Assembly: GCA_028684065.1 (NCBI GenBank)
Contig: JAQUGO010000003.1
Location: 184,171 to 248,170 of the forward strand
Origin: Sulfurospirillaceae bacterium
GTDB lineage: Bacteria > Campylobacterota > Campylobacteria > Campylobacterales > Sulfurospirillaceae
Direction: 5' to 3'
DNA: 64,000 bases
Shown: piece after piece, positions 35,801 to 44,985 of the stretch
How positions within the stretch are numbered: position 1 is the first letter of the stretch
Layout: each line of letters starts with the position of its first letter
Program-made: the position numbers and the translations under genes
The notes under the pieces: model-generated
What the model saw: the letters and a program-made list of their open reading frames with translations, nothing else
What the model was told of the DNA's origin: nothing
Database searches by the model: none

Positions 35801-36881
35801 ATTGTGTCCATCCAATTTTTCCATCGGGAAGTAAGATTTTAACGTAGTTATCTCTTTCACCCAACTTTTCAACAGGCACGTTTTTAGCATTTGTAAAAAA
35901 AACAGTTGAGCGCTCAGTTGGAAGAATCATGACACTGCTATTTTCTTTGAGTTGAGCATGGTTTAAAGGGTTTTTATCTAAGAAAAAAAGTGTTAATAAA
36001 AGAAGGGTTAAGACAAGATAAAATAAATTTTTTCTACGTATAAAGATCACAAAAAAAACAAAAGCACCAACCGCATAGGCAATACTTTTATAAAATTCAA
36101 AAATACTTTCTTTAGGGTTAAGACCTAATTGTGTACTGATTTCATCATTTTCAGCAATCACAGGAAGAGAGATTTTAACAAATTTGTTTTTTGGTAGATC
36201 AAAATAGCTAAATTCGAATGTTTTTTGATAATTTGGCAAAATAGCGTAGTAATATATTTTTTGTGAGGTAGCATTCTCAGAAAAAGAATCAACACCATTT
36301 TTGGCGATACCACTTAAGATAAAATCTTTAAGGTTAGAGTTGACAGCATCAATTTCAAGAACAGTTATATTACTTTTATCGTCAAATGTCGTTGTTTTAT
36401 ATTTGTTGACAGTTAAGCTATCGGCAATAACATTACTAAATAAAGCATCTTTTTTAAGTTGTACACAATTGAGTTTAGGCAAAGAAATAGTCTGGCTCTC
36501 AAGGGGTATTTTATTTGAAAGTAGGCTTATCGTAATGGAGGGCAAACTAGCTGCACTTGAAGTGACTTTGAAATAGTATGTATTAAAATAGGTCCTATCC
36601 CCAGTTGTTTCCCATTTACTATTGGGGTTCATTATCTCTATATTTGTACTATTTGATGCTTGTATCATTACATCATCAAATGTTTGATTAGAAATAATTG
36701 CTTTTAATTTGATGGGGAAAACTTGTCCAACATAAACTTTTGAAGGTATCCCTTCATAGGAAACAAATAAAGATTTGGCTTGTCCTGGAAAAACACTACT
36801 GTCCATTGCACTGTTTTCTTCAGCTATTATTGAAGAAGACAGTACGAACAGTGCAATGAAAAAATGAAATATTTTTATCAT
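35778..36881 (-). CDS. BatD-like membrane protein with C-terminal SH3-like domain
   Basis: A 367-residue protein with a signal peptide (IKIFHFFIALFVLSSSIIA then E). The periplasmic part (about 25-250) has the KVYVGQVFPIKLKAII start seen in BatD/oxygen-tolerance type beta-sandwich proteins. Two close membrane helices follow (AYAVGAFVFFVIFI and LFYLVLTLLLLTLFFL, about 268-305). The end is a short SH3-like strand set (MILPTERSTVFFTN, then VKILLPDGKIGWTQYENI). No BatA/BatB genes are near. The role is unknown; it is between purQ and plsC in a minus-strand run with no gap for an own promoter. Confidence 0.7.
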   Translation of the reverse strand: MIKIFHFFIALFVLSSSIIAEENSAMDSSVFPGQAKSLFVSYEGIPSKVYVGQVFPIKLKAIISNQTFDDVMIQASNSTNIEIMNPNSKWETTGDRTYFNTYYFKVTSSAASLPSITISLLSNKIPLESQTISLPKLNCVQLKKDALFSNVIADSLTVNKYKTTTFDDKSNITVLEIDAVNSNLKDFILSGIAKNGVDSFSENATSQKIYYYAILPNYQKTFEFSYFDLPKNKFVKISLPVIAENDEISTQLGLNPKESIFEFYKSIAYAVGAFVFFVIFIRRKNLFYLVLTLLLLTLFFLDKNPLNHAQLKENSSVMILPTERSTVFFTNAKNVPVEKLGERDNYVKILLPDGKIGWTQYENIIKN

Positions 36882-36885
36882 GCGG

Positions 36886-37557
36886 TTAATTTATAAAACC
36901 TTCTAACATTTTTACACCATCATCCGAGCCCAAAATAGTCTCAATAGCACGTTCAGGGTGAGGCATAAGTCCAAATACATTCTTTGCTTTATTACAAATA
37001 CATGCAATGGCATCTACTGAACCATTAGGGTTTTCAGCACCACCCAATTCATCACAATAAGTAAGAAGAACTTGTTCATTAGCATAGAGTTGGTTCAATC
37101 CTTCTTGGTCAATGTAGTAACTACCTTCACCATGGGCAATAGGAACGTTAAGAAGTGAACCAACAGCACATTTTTTTAAAAATGTATTGTTATTGTTAAT
37201 TACTTTAAGATGTTGAAATTTAGAGATAAAATGAACATTTTCATTGCGTTTCATAGCCCCTGGTAACAGATGCGCTTCAAGAAGCATTTGAAAGCCATTA
37301 CAAATACCAAGAACACGTCCACCTGCATTGGCAAAGGCAATAACGGTTTTCATAATAGGTGAAAATTTAGCAATAGCAGCACTTCGTAAATAATCTCCAT
37401 GGCTAAAACCACCTGGAAGTACAACTAAATCAGTGCCTTGAGGTAACTGCTCTTCTTTGTGAAAAACCAATGTTACACTTTGTCCTAATTTTTCAAAAGC
37501 ATATTTGGTATCTATTTCACAGTTTGTTCCTGGAAATACAATGACGGCGACTAGCAT
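36886..37557 (-). CDS. purQ: Phosphoribosylformylglycinamidine synthase, glutaminase subunit PurQ
   Basis: A 223-residue class I glutamine amidotransferase that supplies ammonia to PurL in purine synthesis. The catalytic Cys lies in RVLGICNGFQMLLEAHLL (about residue 86) and the His and Glu in FGLMPHPERAIE near 200. VVLPGGFSHGDYLRSAA is the PurQ pattern. It overlaps purS by 7 bases, as is usual for the PurS-PurQ-PurL complex; purL is not in this window. Confidence 0.96.
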   Translation of the reverse strand: MLVAVIVFPGTNCEIDTKYAFEKLGQSVTLVFHKEEQLPQGTDLVVLPGGFSHGDYLRSAAIAKFSPIMKTVIAFANAGGRVLGICNGFQMLLEAHLLPGAMKRNENVHFISKFQHLKVINNNNTFLKKCAVGSLLNVPIAHGEGSYYIDQEGLNQLYANEQVLLTYCDELGGAENPNGSVDAIACICNKAKNVFGLMPHPERAIETILGSDDGVKMLEGFIN

Positions 37558-37796
37558 GTCGGAAACTCTATCGTATAGTTTTCAATAACAGTATTTGCCA
37601 AAAGCTCTTCACACATTGTTTCGACTCTTTGTTGAGCTGTATGGATATCAGAGGTATCTACGTCCAAAATAATTTGCTTTCCAATTCTAACATTATTAAC
37701 TTCGTTAAATTTTAATGATGTTAATGCGTGATGAACGGCTTTGCCTTGAGGGTCCAGAACACCATCTTTTAATTGAATATTTACGATAACTTTCAT
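37551..37796 (-). CDS. purS: Phosphoribosylformylglycinamidine synthase subunit PurS
   Basis: An 81-residue small subunit of the three-part FGAM synthase. The sequence KVIVNIQLKDGVLDPQGKAV then NNVRIGKQIILDVD and the C-terminal VIENYTIE are typical. It bridges PurQ and PurL for ammonia transfer. It is 15 bases after purC and overlaps purQ. Confidence 0.95.
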   Translation of the reverse strand: MKVIVNIQLKDGVLDPQGKAVHHALTSLKFNEVNNVRIGKQIILDVDTSDIHTAQQRVETMCEELLANTVIENYTIEFPTC

Positions 37797-37811
37797 GACT
37801 ACTTTTCCTTA

Positions 37812-38534
37812 TTAATGATTTAAAATACGTTTTAAGACTTCTTCATAAGCAATTTTGACATCACCCAAACCTTGTCTAAATCTATCTTTGTCCAATTTCT
37901 CATTGGTATCTATATCCCAAAAACGACAACTATCAGGGCTGATTTCATCAGCCAGTAAGATATTTCCTTCTTTGTCAGCACCAAATTCAACTTTAAAATC
38001 AACCAACTTTAATTTACGTTCAGCAAAAAAACTTTTCATTATACTATTGATTTCGCGACCCAGTCGTTTGAGTTCTTCAAGATCTGATTCACTTTTTACA
38101 AGGCTTAGCATTAAACAATGTTCGTCATTAAGTAAGGGATCACCTAATGTGTCATCTTTATAGTAAAACTCTACTAAAGTAAAAGGGAGAACTGTGCCAT
38201 CTTTGATGCCTAAACGTTTTGACAATGATCCTGTTGCAATGTTACGTACAACAACTTCAATAGGAATAATACTCACTTTCTTAACTAATTGATGAGTGTC
38301 ATCTAATGTTTTAACTAAGTGTGTTTTAATGCCGTGTTTTTCAAGAAGGTGAAAAAGTTGTGTGCTAATTTTACAATTAAGAGCACCTTTACCAGCTTCA
38401 TTACCTCTTTTTTCTGCATTAAATGCTGTTAGGTCATCTTTGAATTCTGATATTAAAAGATGTTCATCTTCTGTTAAGAAAAGCTTTTTTCCTTTTCCTT
38501 CGTATAATAGTGCACCTTTAGTCAAGTGATTCAC
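37812..38534 (-). CDS. purC: SAICAR synthetase PurC
   Basis: A 240-residue phosphoribosylaminoimidazole-succinocarboxamide synthase, which joins CAIR and aspartate with ATP. Signatures are [19 protein letters not shown] near the N-terminus, [19 protein letters not shown] near 92, [14 protein letters not shown] near 175 and [12 protein letters not shown] near 195. It starts only 5 bases after the ctpA stop, so it is most likely carried on the ctpA transcript. Confidence 0.97.
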   Translation of the reverse strand: MNHLTKGALLYEGKGKKLFLTEDEHLLISEFKDDLTAFNAEKRGNEAGKGALNCKISTQLFHLLEKHGIKTHLVKTLDDTHQLVKKVSIIPIEVVVRNIATGSLSKRLGIKDGTVLPFTLVEFYYKDDTLGDPLLNDEHCLMLSLVKSESDLEELKRLGREINSIMKSFFAERKLKLVDFKVEFGADKEGNILLADEISPDSCRFWDIDTNEKLDKDRFRQGLGDVKIAYEEVLKRILNH

Positions 38535-38539
38535 CTCGA

Positions 38540-39859
38540 TTATTTTTTAATTGAAAGCACTTTGACGATATCAACAGCACTTTTGAGTTGTAAATCTTTC
38601 AATAGATTTTCACTACTAACGATCTCTTTATCAGCTGATTTTAAATTTTCTTTATTCTTCTTTTCTTTTGCTTTTTCTTGTGTGTCTTCTACTTTTTGTA
38701 ATTCACCTTCAAGATGTTTTTTGAGGTCTTTTTCTTTAAGGGCTTGCTCATTATTTTTATGTGGAACTTCACCTTGATACACAATAATATCAGGTGTAAC
38801 GCCTACGGCTTGAATGGTTCTACCACTTGGTAAATAATAGCGTGCTATTGTTAAACGTAAGGCTTCATCATCAACCACCGGTAAGACGGCTTGAACGCTT
38901 CCTTTTCCAAATGTTTTTTCGCCTATGATGACCGCACGTTTGTGATCTTGTAGCGAGCCACTCACGATTTCACTGGCACTTGCACTTCCTGCATTGACTA
39001 AAACAACTAAAGGGGTTTTTGTAATAGTGCCCGCTTTAGTAGCCGTATATTCCGCATTTTCTGAAGTGACACGCCCTTTTTGTGAAACGATGACACCATC
39101 ATCAACAAAGAGGTCGACTAAACCTACTGCTTGATTAAGAAGGCCTCCTGGATTGTTACGAAGGTCAAGGACAATGCCTTTAAGATTTTTATGTTTGCTA
39201 ATGGCTTCTTGTACGTCAGCTACAATGTTTTTATCAAAGCTTACAACACGTACATAAAGAATATTTTCATTTTCTATCATACGTGAATAGACTGATTCAA
39301 TTTTAATAATATCGCGAATAATTGTAATGATTAAAGGTTTGGTTTCGCCTTCTCTTACTAAAGTTAATTCAATTTTAGTTCCAGGTTTTCCTCTCATAAC
39401 GTTCACAGCTTCATCAATGGTCATATTTAACGTTGATTGCTGATTAATTTTAAGGATGATGTCACCAGCTTTAACACCTGCTTTATCTGCTGGAGTTCCT
39501 TCCATAGGCGCAATAACAGTTAAGGCGCCATCACGTTGACCTACCGTAATACCAAGTCCACCAAATTCGCCTTCCGTTTGAATCTTTAAATCTTTAAAAT
39601 GTTTTGCGTCAAGATACGATGAATGTGCATCAAGGTTTGTTAAAAGGCCTTCAACGGATTTTTTAACAATTTCATCAATACTAATATCATCAACATAATA
39701 TTTTTCAATGGTAGCGACGACACGTGTAAATTTTGCAAGGGAAGCAAGTCTGCTTTTATCATTATCACCATTCTCTGCAAAAAGGGTCGAACTAAGAAGT
39801 GTAGTAACTCCAACGAGTGTGGCTAAAAAGCCAATAGTAGCAAATTTTAAATGTTTCAT
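38540..39859 (-). CDS. ctpA: Carboxyl-terminal processing protease CtpA (S41)
   Basis: A 439-residue periplasmic serine protease. A signal or anchor helix ([19 protein letters not shown]) opens the protein. A PDZ domain with [20 protein letters not shown] spans about 95-175. The catalytic Ser is in [18 protein letters not shown] near 295 and the Lys in [14 protein letters not shown] near 320, with [15 protein letters not shown] before them. A charged, Lys/Glu-rich tail (about 385-425) is coiled. No clear ribosome site lies at the usual distance from the ATG. It heads the ctpA-purC-purS-purQ-BatD-plsC-crcB run. Confidence 0.95.
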   Translation of the reverse strand: MKHLKFATIGFLATLVGVTTLLSSTLFAENGDNDKSRLASLAKFTRVVATIEKYYVDDISIDEIVKKSVEGLLTNLDAHSSYLDAKHFKDLKIQTEGEFGGLGITVGQRDGALTVIAPMEGTPADKAGVKAGDIILKINQQSTLNMTIDEAVNVMRGKPGTKIELTLVREGETKPLIITIIRDIIKIESVYSRMIENENILYVRVVSFDKNIVADVQEAISKHKNLKGIVLDLRNNPGGLLNQAVGLVDLFVDDGVIVSQKGRVTSENAEYTATKAGTITKTPLVVLVNAGSASASEIVSGSLQDHKRAVIIGEKTFGKGSVQAVLPVVDDEALRLTIARYYLPSGRTIQAVGVTPDIIVYQGEVPHKNNEQALKEKDLKKHLEGELQKVEDTQEKAKEKKNKENLKSADKEIVSSENLLKDLQLKSAVDIVKVLSIKK

Positions 39860-39914
39860 GATAGGTGTTTTGACTCCCTGAAAATGGTGGTTCAGACTTG
39901 GGTGAAATCAATGC

Positions 39915-39947
39915 AGATAAGCACCTTTTATCTAGGGGGTGATTATA
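39915..39947 (-). promoter_or_regulatory. Possible ctpA -10 box and leader hairpin
   Basis: On the minus strand TATAAT (39942-39947) lies about 83-88 bases before the ctpA start. Just after it the leader can fold a 6-bp hairpin (39915-39920 with 39928-39933, AGATAA/TTATCT) with a 7-base loop. No good -35 hexamer is seen. Confidence 0.35.
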
Positions 39948-40063
39948 GTAAAGTTTCCCTAAAATTTGACTAAAGGGATAGAAATAAAAGTATGTTTTTT
40001 TCTCAAAAAAAGCTTTAATGATTTAAATCAGTTAACTATTATAGTATTATAAGACTAAATAAA

Positions 40064-40093
40064 CTTGACAGATAGTGACTAAAGTTATATAAT
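40064..40093 (+). promoter_or_regulatory. clpB promoter overlapping a HAIR-like HspR operator
   Basis: TTGACA (40065-40070) and TATAAT (40088-40093) are both full sigma-70 consensus hexamers with a 17-base spacer. The -35 is embedded in CTTGACA-N7-ACTAAAG (40064-40084), which keeps the layout of the HAIR inverted repeat CTTGAGT-N7-ACTCAAG with three changes. In Campylobacter and Helicobacter, HspR represses clpB and other chaperone genes through such sites. No hspR gene is in this window. Confidence 0.7.
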
Positions 40094-40117
40094 TGTTTCT
40101 AAAAAAAAGGAGAAACA

Positions 40118-42691
40118 ATGAACTCACTCTTTGAACAACTGACAAACCAAATGAGAGAAGCGATTGAAAGCTCAATTAGTCTAGCTCTTCATGCTAAGAA
40201 CTCTGAATCTACACTGCTGCATGTAGTTTGGGGATTAATAACCAATTCGGGCTCAATTCTCAATCAAGTGTTAAATAAAATGAATATTGATAAAACTGCG
40301 ATTGAGTTAGAAATAAAAAGTGAGGTAAAAAACTTACCAACTGTTTCTCAAATTACGAAGGAAAATATAAAAATTTCTAAAAACTTGGTTGATTCTCTAC
40401 AAAAGGCAGAGGGGTTAATGAAACAAAAAGGAGATACTTACCTTTCTGTTGACACGTGGTTACTCGCCAATCTTGAAAGTGATCCTCTTAAAAAGATTTT
40501 GAGTAAGTATCTTGATATCTCAGAATTTAAAAAGAATTTAGAAGCCCTAAGAGGTGGTAAAAAGATAGATAAACAAAGCAGCGATGAAAATCTTGAAGCC
40601 CTTGAAAAATACGGTATTAATCTGACTAAGTTGGCCAATGAAGGTAAACTTGACCCCGTAATTGGCCGTGATGAAGAAATTCACAGAATGATGCAAATTT
40701 TGATTCGTAAAACAAAAAATAATCCTATCTTAATAGGAGAGCCAGGAACTGGAAAAACGGCTATTGCTGAAGGATTAGCGCTTAAAATTGCCCATAACGA
40801 TGTACCCATTAGTTTGCAAAATAAAAGTGTTGTAGCCTTGGATATGAGCTCACTCATTGCTGGTGCAAAGTATCGTGGAGAGTTTGAAGATAGGCTTAAA
40901 GCGGTTATTGATGAAGTGAAAAAAAATGGGAATATCATTTTGTTTATTGATGAGATTCACACGATTGTAGGTGCTGGGGCAAGCGAGGGAAGTATGGATG
41001 CGGCCAATATTTTAAAGCCAGCTCTTGCTCGAGGTGAACTACATACCATTGGTGCAACGACACTGAAAGAGTACCGAAAGTATTTTGAAAAAGATACGGC
41101 TCTTCAAAGACGTTTTCAGCCTGTTAGTGTGAATGAACCGACCATTAATGAGGCATTGCAAATCTTAAGAGGTATTAAAGAAAGCCTTGAAGCGCACCAC
41201 CATGTAACGATTATGGATTCTGCACTAATTGCTGCTGCAAAGCTTAGTAGTCGTTATATTAGTGATCGATTTTTGCCCGATAAGGCGATTGACCTTATTG
41301 ATGAGGCTGCCGCTGAGCTTAAGATGCAAATTGAAAGTGAACCTACGGAGCTTAGTCGTGTTAAGCGAGTTATTAGTACATTAATGGTGGAAAAAGAAGC
41401 CTTATTAATGGAAAAAAACAAGAAAAATGAAGATCGTATTAAAGTGATAGAAAAAGAACTTAGCGATGCCAAAGAGAAGCGCAATGCACTCGAAATTCAG
41501 TTCGAAACGGAAAAAAGTGTTTTTAACGACATTGCTGCCATTAAAACAAAAGCAGAGGCACTCAGACGCGAAGCTGTAAATGCTAAAAAAAATAGTGACT
41601 TTAACAAAGCCGCTGAGATAGAGTATGGGAAGCTTCCAGAACTTGCTAAGCAAGAAGAGGAACTAAAAACTAAGTGGGAAAAAATGGTTCTTTCTGGAAC
41701 ACTTTTAAAAAATAGTGTTGATGAAGAGATGATAGCGACTATTGTCAGTAAATGGACAGGTATCCCTGTGAATAAAATGCTTCAAGGTGAAAAAACAAAA
41801 GTGTTAGCCGTGGAGGATTATCTTAGAAAAGAAGTTGTCGGTCAAGACGCGGCGATTAAAGCTATTGGCCGAGCTATTAAACGTAATAAAGCAGGGCTTA
41901 GTGAAAGTAACAAACCAATTGGTAGTTTTCTCTTTTTGGGGCCAACGGGAGTAGGTAAAACACAAAGTGCCAAAGCATTAGCTAACTTTTTGTTCGATAC
42001 CACAAAAGCATTGATTCGTTTTGATATGAGTGAATATATGGAAAAACATTCTGTTAGTCGTTTGGTAGGAGCACCTCCTGGTTATGTAGGTTACGATGAA
42101 GGTGGACAACTCACAGAAGCGGTGAGAAGAAAACCTTATAGTGTAGTGCTCTTTGATGAAATAGAAAAAGCACATCCTGACGTTTTCAACATTTTATTAC
42201 AAGTGCTTGATGATGGCCGTTTGACCGATAATAAAGGGGTGACAATTGATTTTAAAAACACCATTATTATCTTAACCTCTAACATTGCCAGTGGTAAAAT
42301 TATGGAGTATGAGGGGCAACAAAGAGAAGATGAAGTAATGAAAGAGCTCAAATTGCACTTTAAACCAGAATTTCTTAACCGCCTTGATGACATCGTCATC
42401 TTTAATCCACTAACGGAAGATGGACTAAGAGAAATTGTGACGATTATGTTTAAAGATATCCAAGTTAAACTTGCTGCAAAAGAGATAACAGCTGAGTTAA
42501 GTACGAAAGCAAAAGCTATCATTGCAGAAGCTGGCTTTGACCCAGTTTATGGTGCCAGACCGCTTAAGAGAGCGTTGTATGAGTTGGTCGAAGATAAATT
42601 AGCGGAGATGATTTTAGAAGAGCAGTTGCATGAGGGCGACAAAATCTTGATTGATGCCGATGGCGAGAACATTATGATTAAAAAAATCTAG
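40118..42691 (+). CDS. clpB: Disaggregase chaperone ClpB
   Basis: An 857-residue Hsp104-type ATPase that pulls proteins from aggregates with DnaK. An N-terminal Clp repeat domain (about 1-145), NBD1 with Walker [14 protein letters not shown] (about 207) and Walker [18 protein letters not shown], a coiled-coil middle domain (about 405-525), and NBD2 with Walker [16 protein letters not shown] (about 607) and [17 protein letters not shown] are all present. [16 protein letters not shown] is also normal. AAAGGAG lies 5 bases before the ATG. It has its own consensus promoter with an HspR-like site, and ends at a 36-base palindrome. Confidence 0.97.
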   Translation: MNSLFEQLTNQMREAIESSISLALHAKNSESTLLHVVWGLITNSGSILNQVLNKMNIDKTAIELEIKSEVKNLPTVSQITKENIKISKNLVDSLQKAEGLMKQKGDTYLSVDTWLLANLESDPLKKILSKYLDISEFKKNLEALRGGKKIDKQSSDENLEALEKYGINLTKLANEGKLDPVIGRDEEIHRMMQILIRKTKNNPILIGEPGTGKTAIAEGLALKIAHNDVPISLQNKSVVALDMSSLIAGAKYRGEFEDRLKAVIDEVKKNGNIILFIDEIHTIVGAGASEGSMDAANILKPALARGELHTIGATTLKEYRKYFEKDTALQRRFQPVSVNEPTINEALQILRGIKESLEAHHHVTIMDSALIAAAKLSSRYISDRFLPDKAIDLIDEAAAELKMQIESEPTELSRVKRVISTLMVEKEALLMEKNKKNEDRIKVIEKELSDAKEKRNALEIQFETEKSVFNDIAAIKTKAEALRREAVNAKKNSDFNKAAEIEYGKLPELAKQEEELKTKWEKMVLSGTLLKNSVDEEMIATIVSKWTGIPVNKMLQGEKTKVLAVEDYLRKEVVGQDAAIKAIGRAIKRNKAGLSESNKPIGSFLFLGPTGVGKTQSAKALANFLFDTTKALIRFDMSEYMEKHSVSRLVGAPPGYVGYDEGGQLTEAVRRKPYSVVLFDEIEKAHPDVFNILLQVLDDGRLTDNKGVTIDFKNTIIILTSNIASGKIMEYEGQQREDEVMKELKLHFKPEFLNRLDDIVIFNPLTEDGLREIVTIMFKDIQVKLAAKEITAELSTKAKAIIAEAGFDPVYGARPLKRALYELVEDKLAEMILEEQLHEGDKILIDADGENIMIKKI

Positions 42692-42697
42692 CGTTAA

Positions 42698-42733
42698 AAC
42701 TTCTTACATGTAAAGCTTTACATGTAAGAAGTT
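42698..42733. terminator. Perfect 36-base palindrome with two TTACATGTAA copies
   Basis: The left half, AACTTCTTACATGTAAAG, is followed at once by its exact reverse complement, so the dyad runs 42698-42733 with no break; it contains exact TTACATGTAA at 42704-42713 and 42718-42727. It fills the space between clpB and the convergent gene at 42738, and would form a strong hairpin or cruciform and act as a two-way terminator. Confidence 0.8.
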
Positions 42734-42737
42734 ATCT

Positions 42738-43160
42738 CTATTTACAATCTTTATTTTGAACAGAAAATTTAAAAAGTTCTTTGTTGTTTAAATCGAAAAA
42801 AACATAGACAAACGTAGCACCTTTTTGCAAAAGATAACGTATTTCAGAATCACCGCAAAGATAGTTACGATTATTTTCATAGGTTGTTTCTATAAGAGCT
42901 TGTTTATTTTCTTTAAGAAGCTTTTTGAGATGTTCATTATTGGAATCAATTCTATTACGGTATTCAATAACATTTTGAAGTGCAACGATATCAAATAAAG
43001 TCGTGTAATCATCTAACATAATAGGTAAATTATCTTTGGTACCATCTTTAATAATGGAGAGTACCTTTGGTATATCTTCTTCGTCTATATCATTAAAATC
43101 GGTCGTTTCGGCTGCAAATAATGTTGAAATAAGTGCTAAAATGGTTAAGATTTTTTTCAT
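42738..43160 (-). CDS. Small secreted protein of unknown function
   Basis: A 140-residue protein with a signal peptide (KKILTILALISTLFA then A). The mature part is helical and charged (IPKVLSIIKDGTKDNLPIML, then RNYLCGDSEIRYLLQKGATF and a final Cys in QNKDCK), with two cysteines that could pair. The layout EDIPKVLSIIKDG...TYENNRNYLCGD...LLQKGATFVYVF recalls small periplasmic pathway proteins, but I do not recognise it. It converges on clpB through the 36-base palindrome. Confidence 0.72.
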   Translation of the reverse strand: MKKILTILALISTLFAAETTDFNDIDEEDIPKVLSIIKDGTKDNLPIMLDDYTTLFDIVALQNVIEYRNRIDSNNEHLKKLLKENKQALIETTYENNRNYLCGDSEIRYLLQKGATFVYVFFDLNNKELFKFSVQNKDCK

Positions 43161-43222
43161 GCAATTCCTTTGAGCGAATTTTACAATAAAAAAATCAATT
43201 TTTTGACAGGAAAATTAAATTT

Positions 43223-43654
43223 ATGAGTTATTTTTTATGGTTTTCTGAACATTCTTTAAAACATCGCCAAATCATCCAAAAATTACTAACACAAAACTAT
43301 AACAAAGAAGCGATTATTGAGTATTTTAAATTTGAAAATATGCTTATTCATGAACCAGAGTTTTGCCTTCTTTATAAAGAGGGTAAAAAATGTCATGAAA
43401 GAGCGTATTTGAATTGTTATCTTTGTGCGTGTCCTTATTTTCGCTTTAATGATGCTGGAATTCGTGAAGAAAATGATTTAGTGATAAAGAGTGAATGTAT
43501 GATTCACTCCCGTAAAGCGTCTTATTTTGTGCATGAAAAAAGTGCACACTTAGATTGTTCTAAGTGTATTATTCCTCATACTAAGGTATTTGTTGATAAA
43601 CATTTTGATAGCGATTGGATGAAAATCATGAAAGCATGTGTACTACATCGCTAA
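43223..43654 (+). CDS. Cysteine-rich protein of unknown function
   Basis: A 143-residue cytoplasmic protein with nine cysteines. The core is KKCHERAYLNCYLCACPYF (CxxCxC), then KSECMIHSR and LDCSKCIIPHTKV (CxxC), and a last ACVLHR. Such spacing suggests binding of an iron-sulfur cluster or zinc. I cannot place it in a named family. The ATG has AGGAAAA about 10 bases upstream, and its last 12 bases overlap the convergent RraA-like gene. Confidence 0.7.
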   Translation: MSYFLWFSEHSLKHRQIIQKLLTQNYNKEAIIEYFKFENMLIHEPEFCLLYKEGKKCHERAYLNCYLCACPYFRFNDAGIREENDLVIKSECMIHSRKASYFVHEKSAHLDCSKCIIPHTKVFVDKHFDSDWMKIMKACVLHR

Positions 43655-44122
43655 AGGCTCTTTAGAAAGAATAATACCATCGCGATCAGCATACAAATAC
43701 TCTCCCTCATTAAAGCTAACGCCACCAAAATGAAGCGTTACATGTAAAACTCCCTCTTGGGATTGAATCGTCTTTTTGGGACATGTTCCGAGGGCAAAAA
43801 GTGCCACATCTATCTCTTTAGTATTTTTGGTATCTCTGACGTAGCCATTGATAATGATGCCAGCCCAATGATTGTCATGTGCCAATTTCATAAGATTATC
43901 GCCAACAACAGCGGTATAGCTTTCTTCAACATCGACTACAACGATTTTGCCATCGCCTTTTTGTTTTAAAAGTGCTACTAAGCTTTGATTGTTGCCTGGA
44001 AGCTTAATGGTAACGATTTGTCCCATAACTTTTTTGAGTCCGCCAAAAGAGTGTAAGATAGGTGCTAACACCTGAACATCATTGGGGTATTTATCGCAAA
44101 GGTCAGCTGTATAAAATTTCAT
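43643..44122 (-). CDS. RraA-like protein (HMG aldolase/RNase E regulator family)
   Basis: A 159-residue member of the RraA/4-hydroxy-4-methyl-2-oxoglutarate aldolase fold. Motifs are TADLCDKYPNDVQVL at the start, FGGLKKVMGQIVTIKL, then GDNLMKLAHDNHWAGIIING with YVRDTK (Arg-Asp metal/substrate pair), and a C-terminal YLYADRDGIIL. RraA inhibits RNase E in Escherichia coli, but Campylobacterota mainly use RNases J and Y, so an aldolase or oxaloacetate decarboxylase role is at least as likely. It is 11 bases after the tetraheme cytochrome gene. Confidence 0.85.
   Translation of the reverse strand: MKFYTADLCDKYPNDVQVLAPILHSFGGLKKVMGQIVTIKLPGNNQSLVALLKQKGDGKIVVVDVEESYTAVVGDNLMKLAHDNHWAGIIINGYVRDTKNTKEIDVALFALGTCPKKTIQSQEGVLHVTLHFGGVSFNEGEYLYADRDGIILSKEPLAM
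43738..43747. repeat. TTACATGTAA copy
   Basis: Exact copy inside the RraA-like gene, encoding Leu-His-Val on the minus strand. Confidence 0.9.
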
Positions 44123-44133
44123 TGTAACTCCTG

Positions 44134-44493
44134 TTATTTCAAGATTTGAATCAAAGTATTTTGTGTTGGGGAAGTGAATTGTTTTGGGGCTATAAAATCA
44201 GCTTTTTCTACGTGACATGCTGAACATGCCTTGATGGCTTGGTGCTCTTTGATATTGACATAAGCAAAAAATTTTTCTTTAGAGTGACAGGCAAAGCAGT
44301 CTTGCCCACAAAGACCTTTTTCGGAGGGTTTATTATGGCATGTGACGCACGTTTTAAGGATAAGGTGGTCTTTATTTTCAATAAGTGGGACGAGTTTGGG
44401 ATGACACTCTAAGCAACTGCCTCCACATGCATACGCTAAGCTGCTAAAAATAATAAAAAAGAGTATTAAAAAGAGAAAATTTTGTTGGTTCAC
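44134..44493 (-). CDS. Small tetraheme cytochrome c
   Basis: A 119-residue exported protein with a signal peptide (FLFLILFFIIFSSLAYA then C) and four CxxCH heme c motifs: CLECH, CVTCH, CFACH and CSACH. The small size and heme packing resemble periplasmic tetraheme carriers. Axial histidines beyond the CxxCH set are present (KDHL, KEHQAI). The start is GTG with GGAG five bases upstream. The partner reductase is not in the window. Confidence 0.9.
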   Translation of the reverse strand: MNQQNFLFLILFFIIFSSLAYACGGSCLECHPKLVPLIENKDHLILKTCVTCHNKPSEKGLCGQDCFACHSKEKFFAYVNIKEHQAIKACSACHVEKADFIAPKQFTSPTQNTLIQILK

Positions 44494-44577
44494 TCTGTCT
44501 CCGAAACTTTTTGTTAATTATACCTTCAATATGATTAAGATAAAATGCAAAATTACACAAATTTTGTAGGCAAATAG

Positions 44578-44985
44578 ATGAAAAAAGTAGTAACAGGCGT
44601 TGTTGGGAACGATATCCATGTGGTGGCCAATAGGCTCATCGATATCTCTTTACAAGCAAGAGGTTTTGAAGTATTTAACTTAGGTGTCAATACTTCGTTA
44701 GAAGAATTTATTGATGCAGTCGTGGAAACGGATGCCGATATTTTGCTTATTTCTTCACTTAATGGTGAAGCAGAGGGCTGGTGTAGGGATTTACAATTTT
44801 TACGCTCAGAATATTCACTTCGTGATGTTGTTTTTGTCATTGGTGGTAATTTAGCGGTTGGAGAAGCAAAGCAAAGTGATATTATTCCTAAATACCAATC
44901 GTATGGTTTTGATTTGGTTTTTCATCAGGTCGATTTAAATACAGGTTTAGATACGCTTGAAGCGTACATGAAAGAGCGCGCATGA
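44578..44985 (+). CDS. glmS: Glutamate (methylaspartate) mutase, B12-binding subunit S
   Basis: A 135-residue cobalamin-binding subunit (GlmS/MutS/MamA; not glucosamine synthase). VTGVVGNDIHVVANRLIDI holds the cofactor histidine that ligates cobalt; the usual DxHxxG reads DxHxxA here. ARGFEVFNLGVNTSLEEF, ILLISSLNGEAEGW (the SxL motif) and FVIGGNLAVGEAK (the GG motif) follow the family pattern. With subunit E it turns L-glutamate into (2S,3S)-3-methylaspartate by a radical shift. Its stop overlaps the E-subunit start. Confidence 0.92.
   Translation: MKKVVTGVVGNDIHVVANRLIDISLQARGFEVFNLGVNTSLEEFIDAVVETDADILLISSLNGEAEGWCRDLQFLRSEYSLRDVVFVIGGNLAVGEAKQSDIIPKYQSYGFDLVFHQVDLNTGLDTLEAYMKERA

Noticed and set aside
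39860-40117. Small RNA or tRNA in the 258-base gap before clpB
   Set aside because: Apart from the clpB promoter, the ctpA -10 box and one weak hairpin, no tRNA-like or other known RNA pattern was seen.
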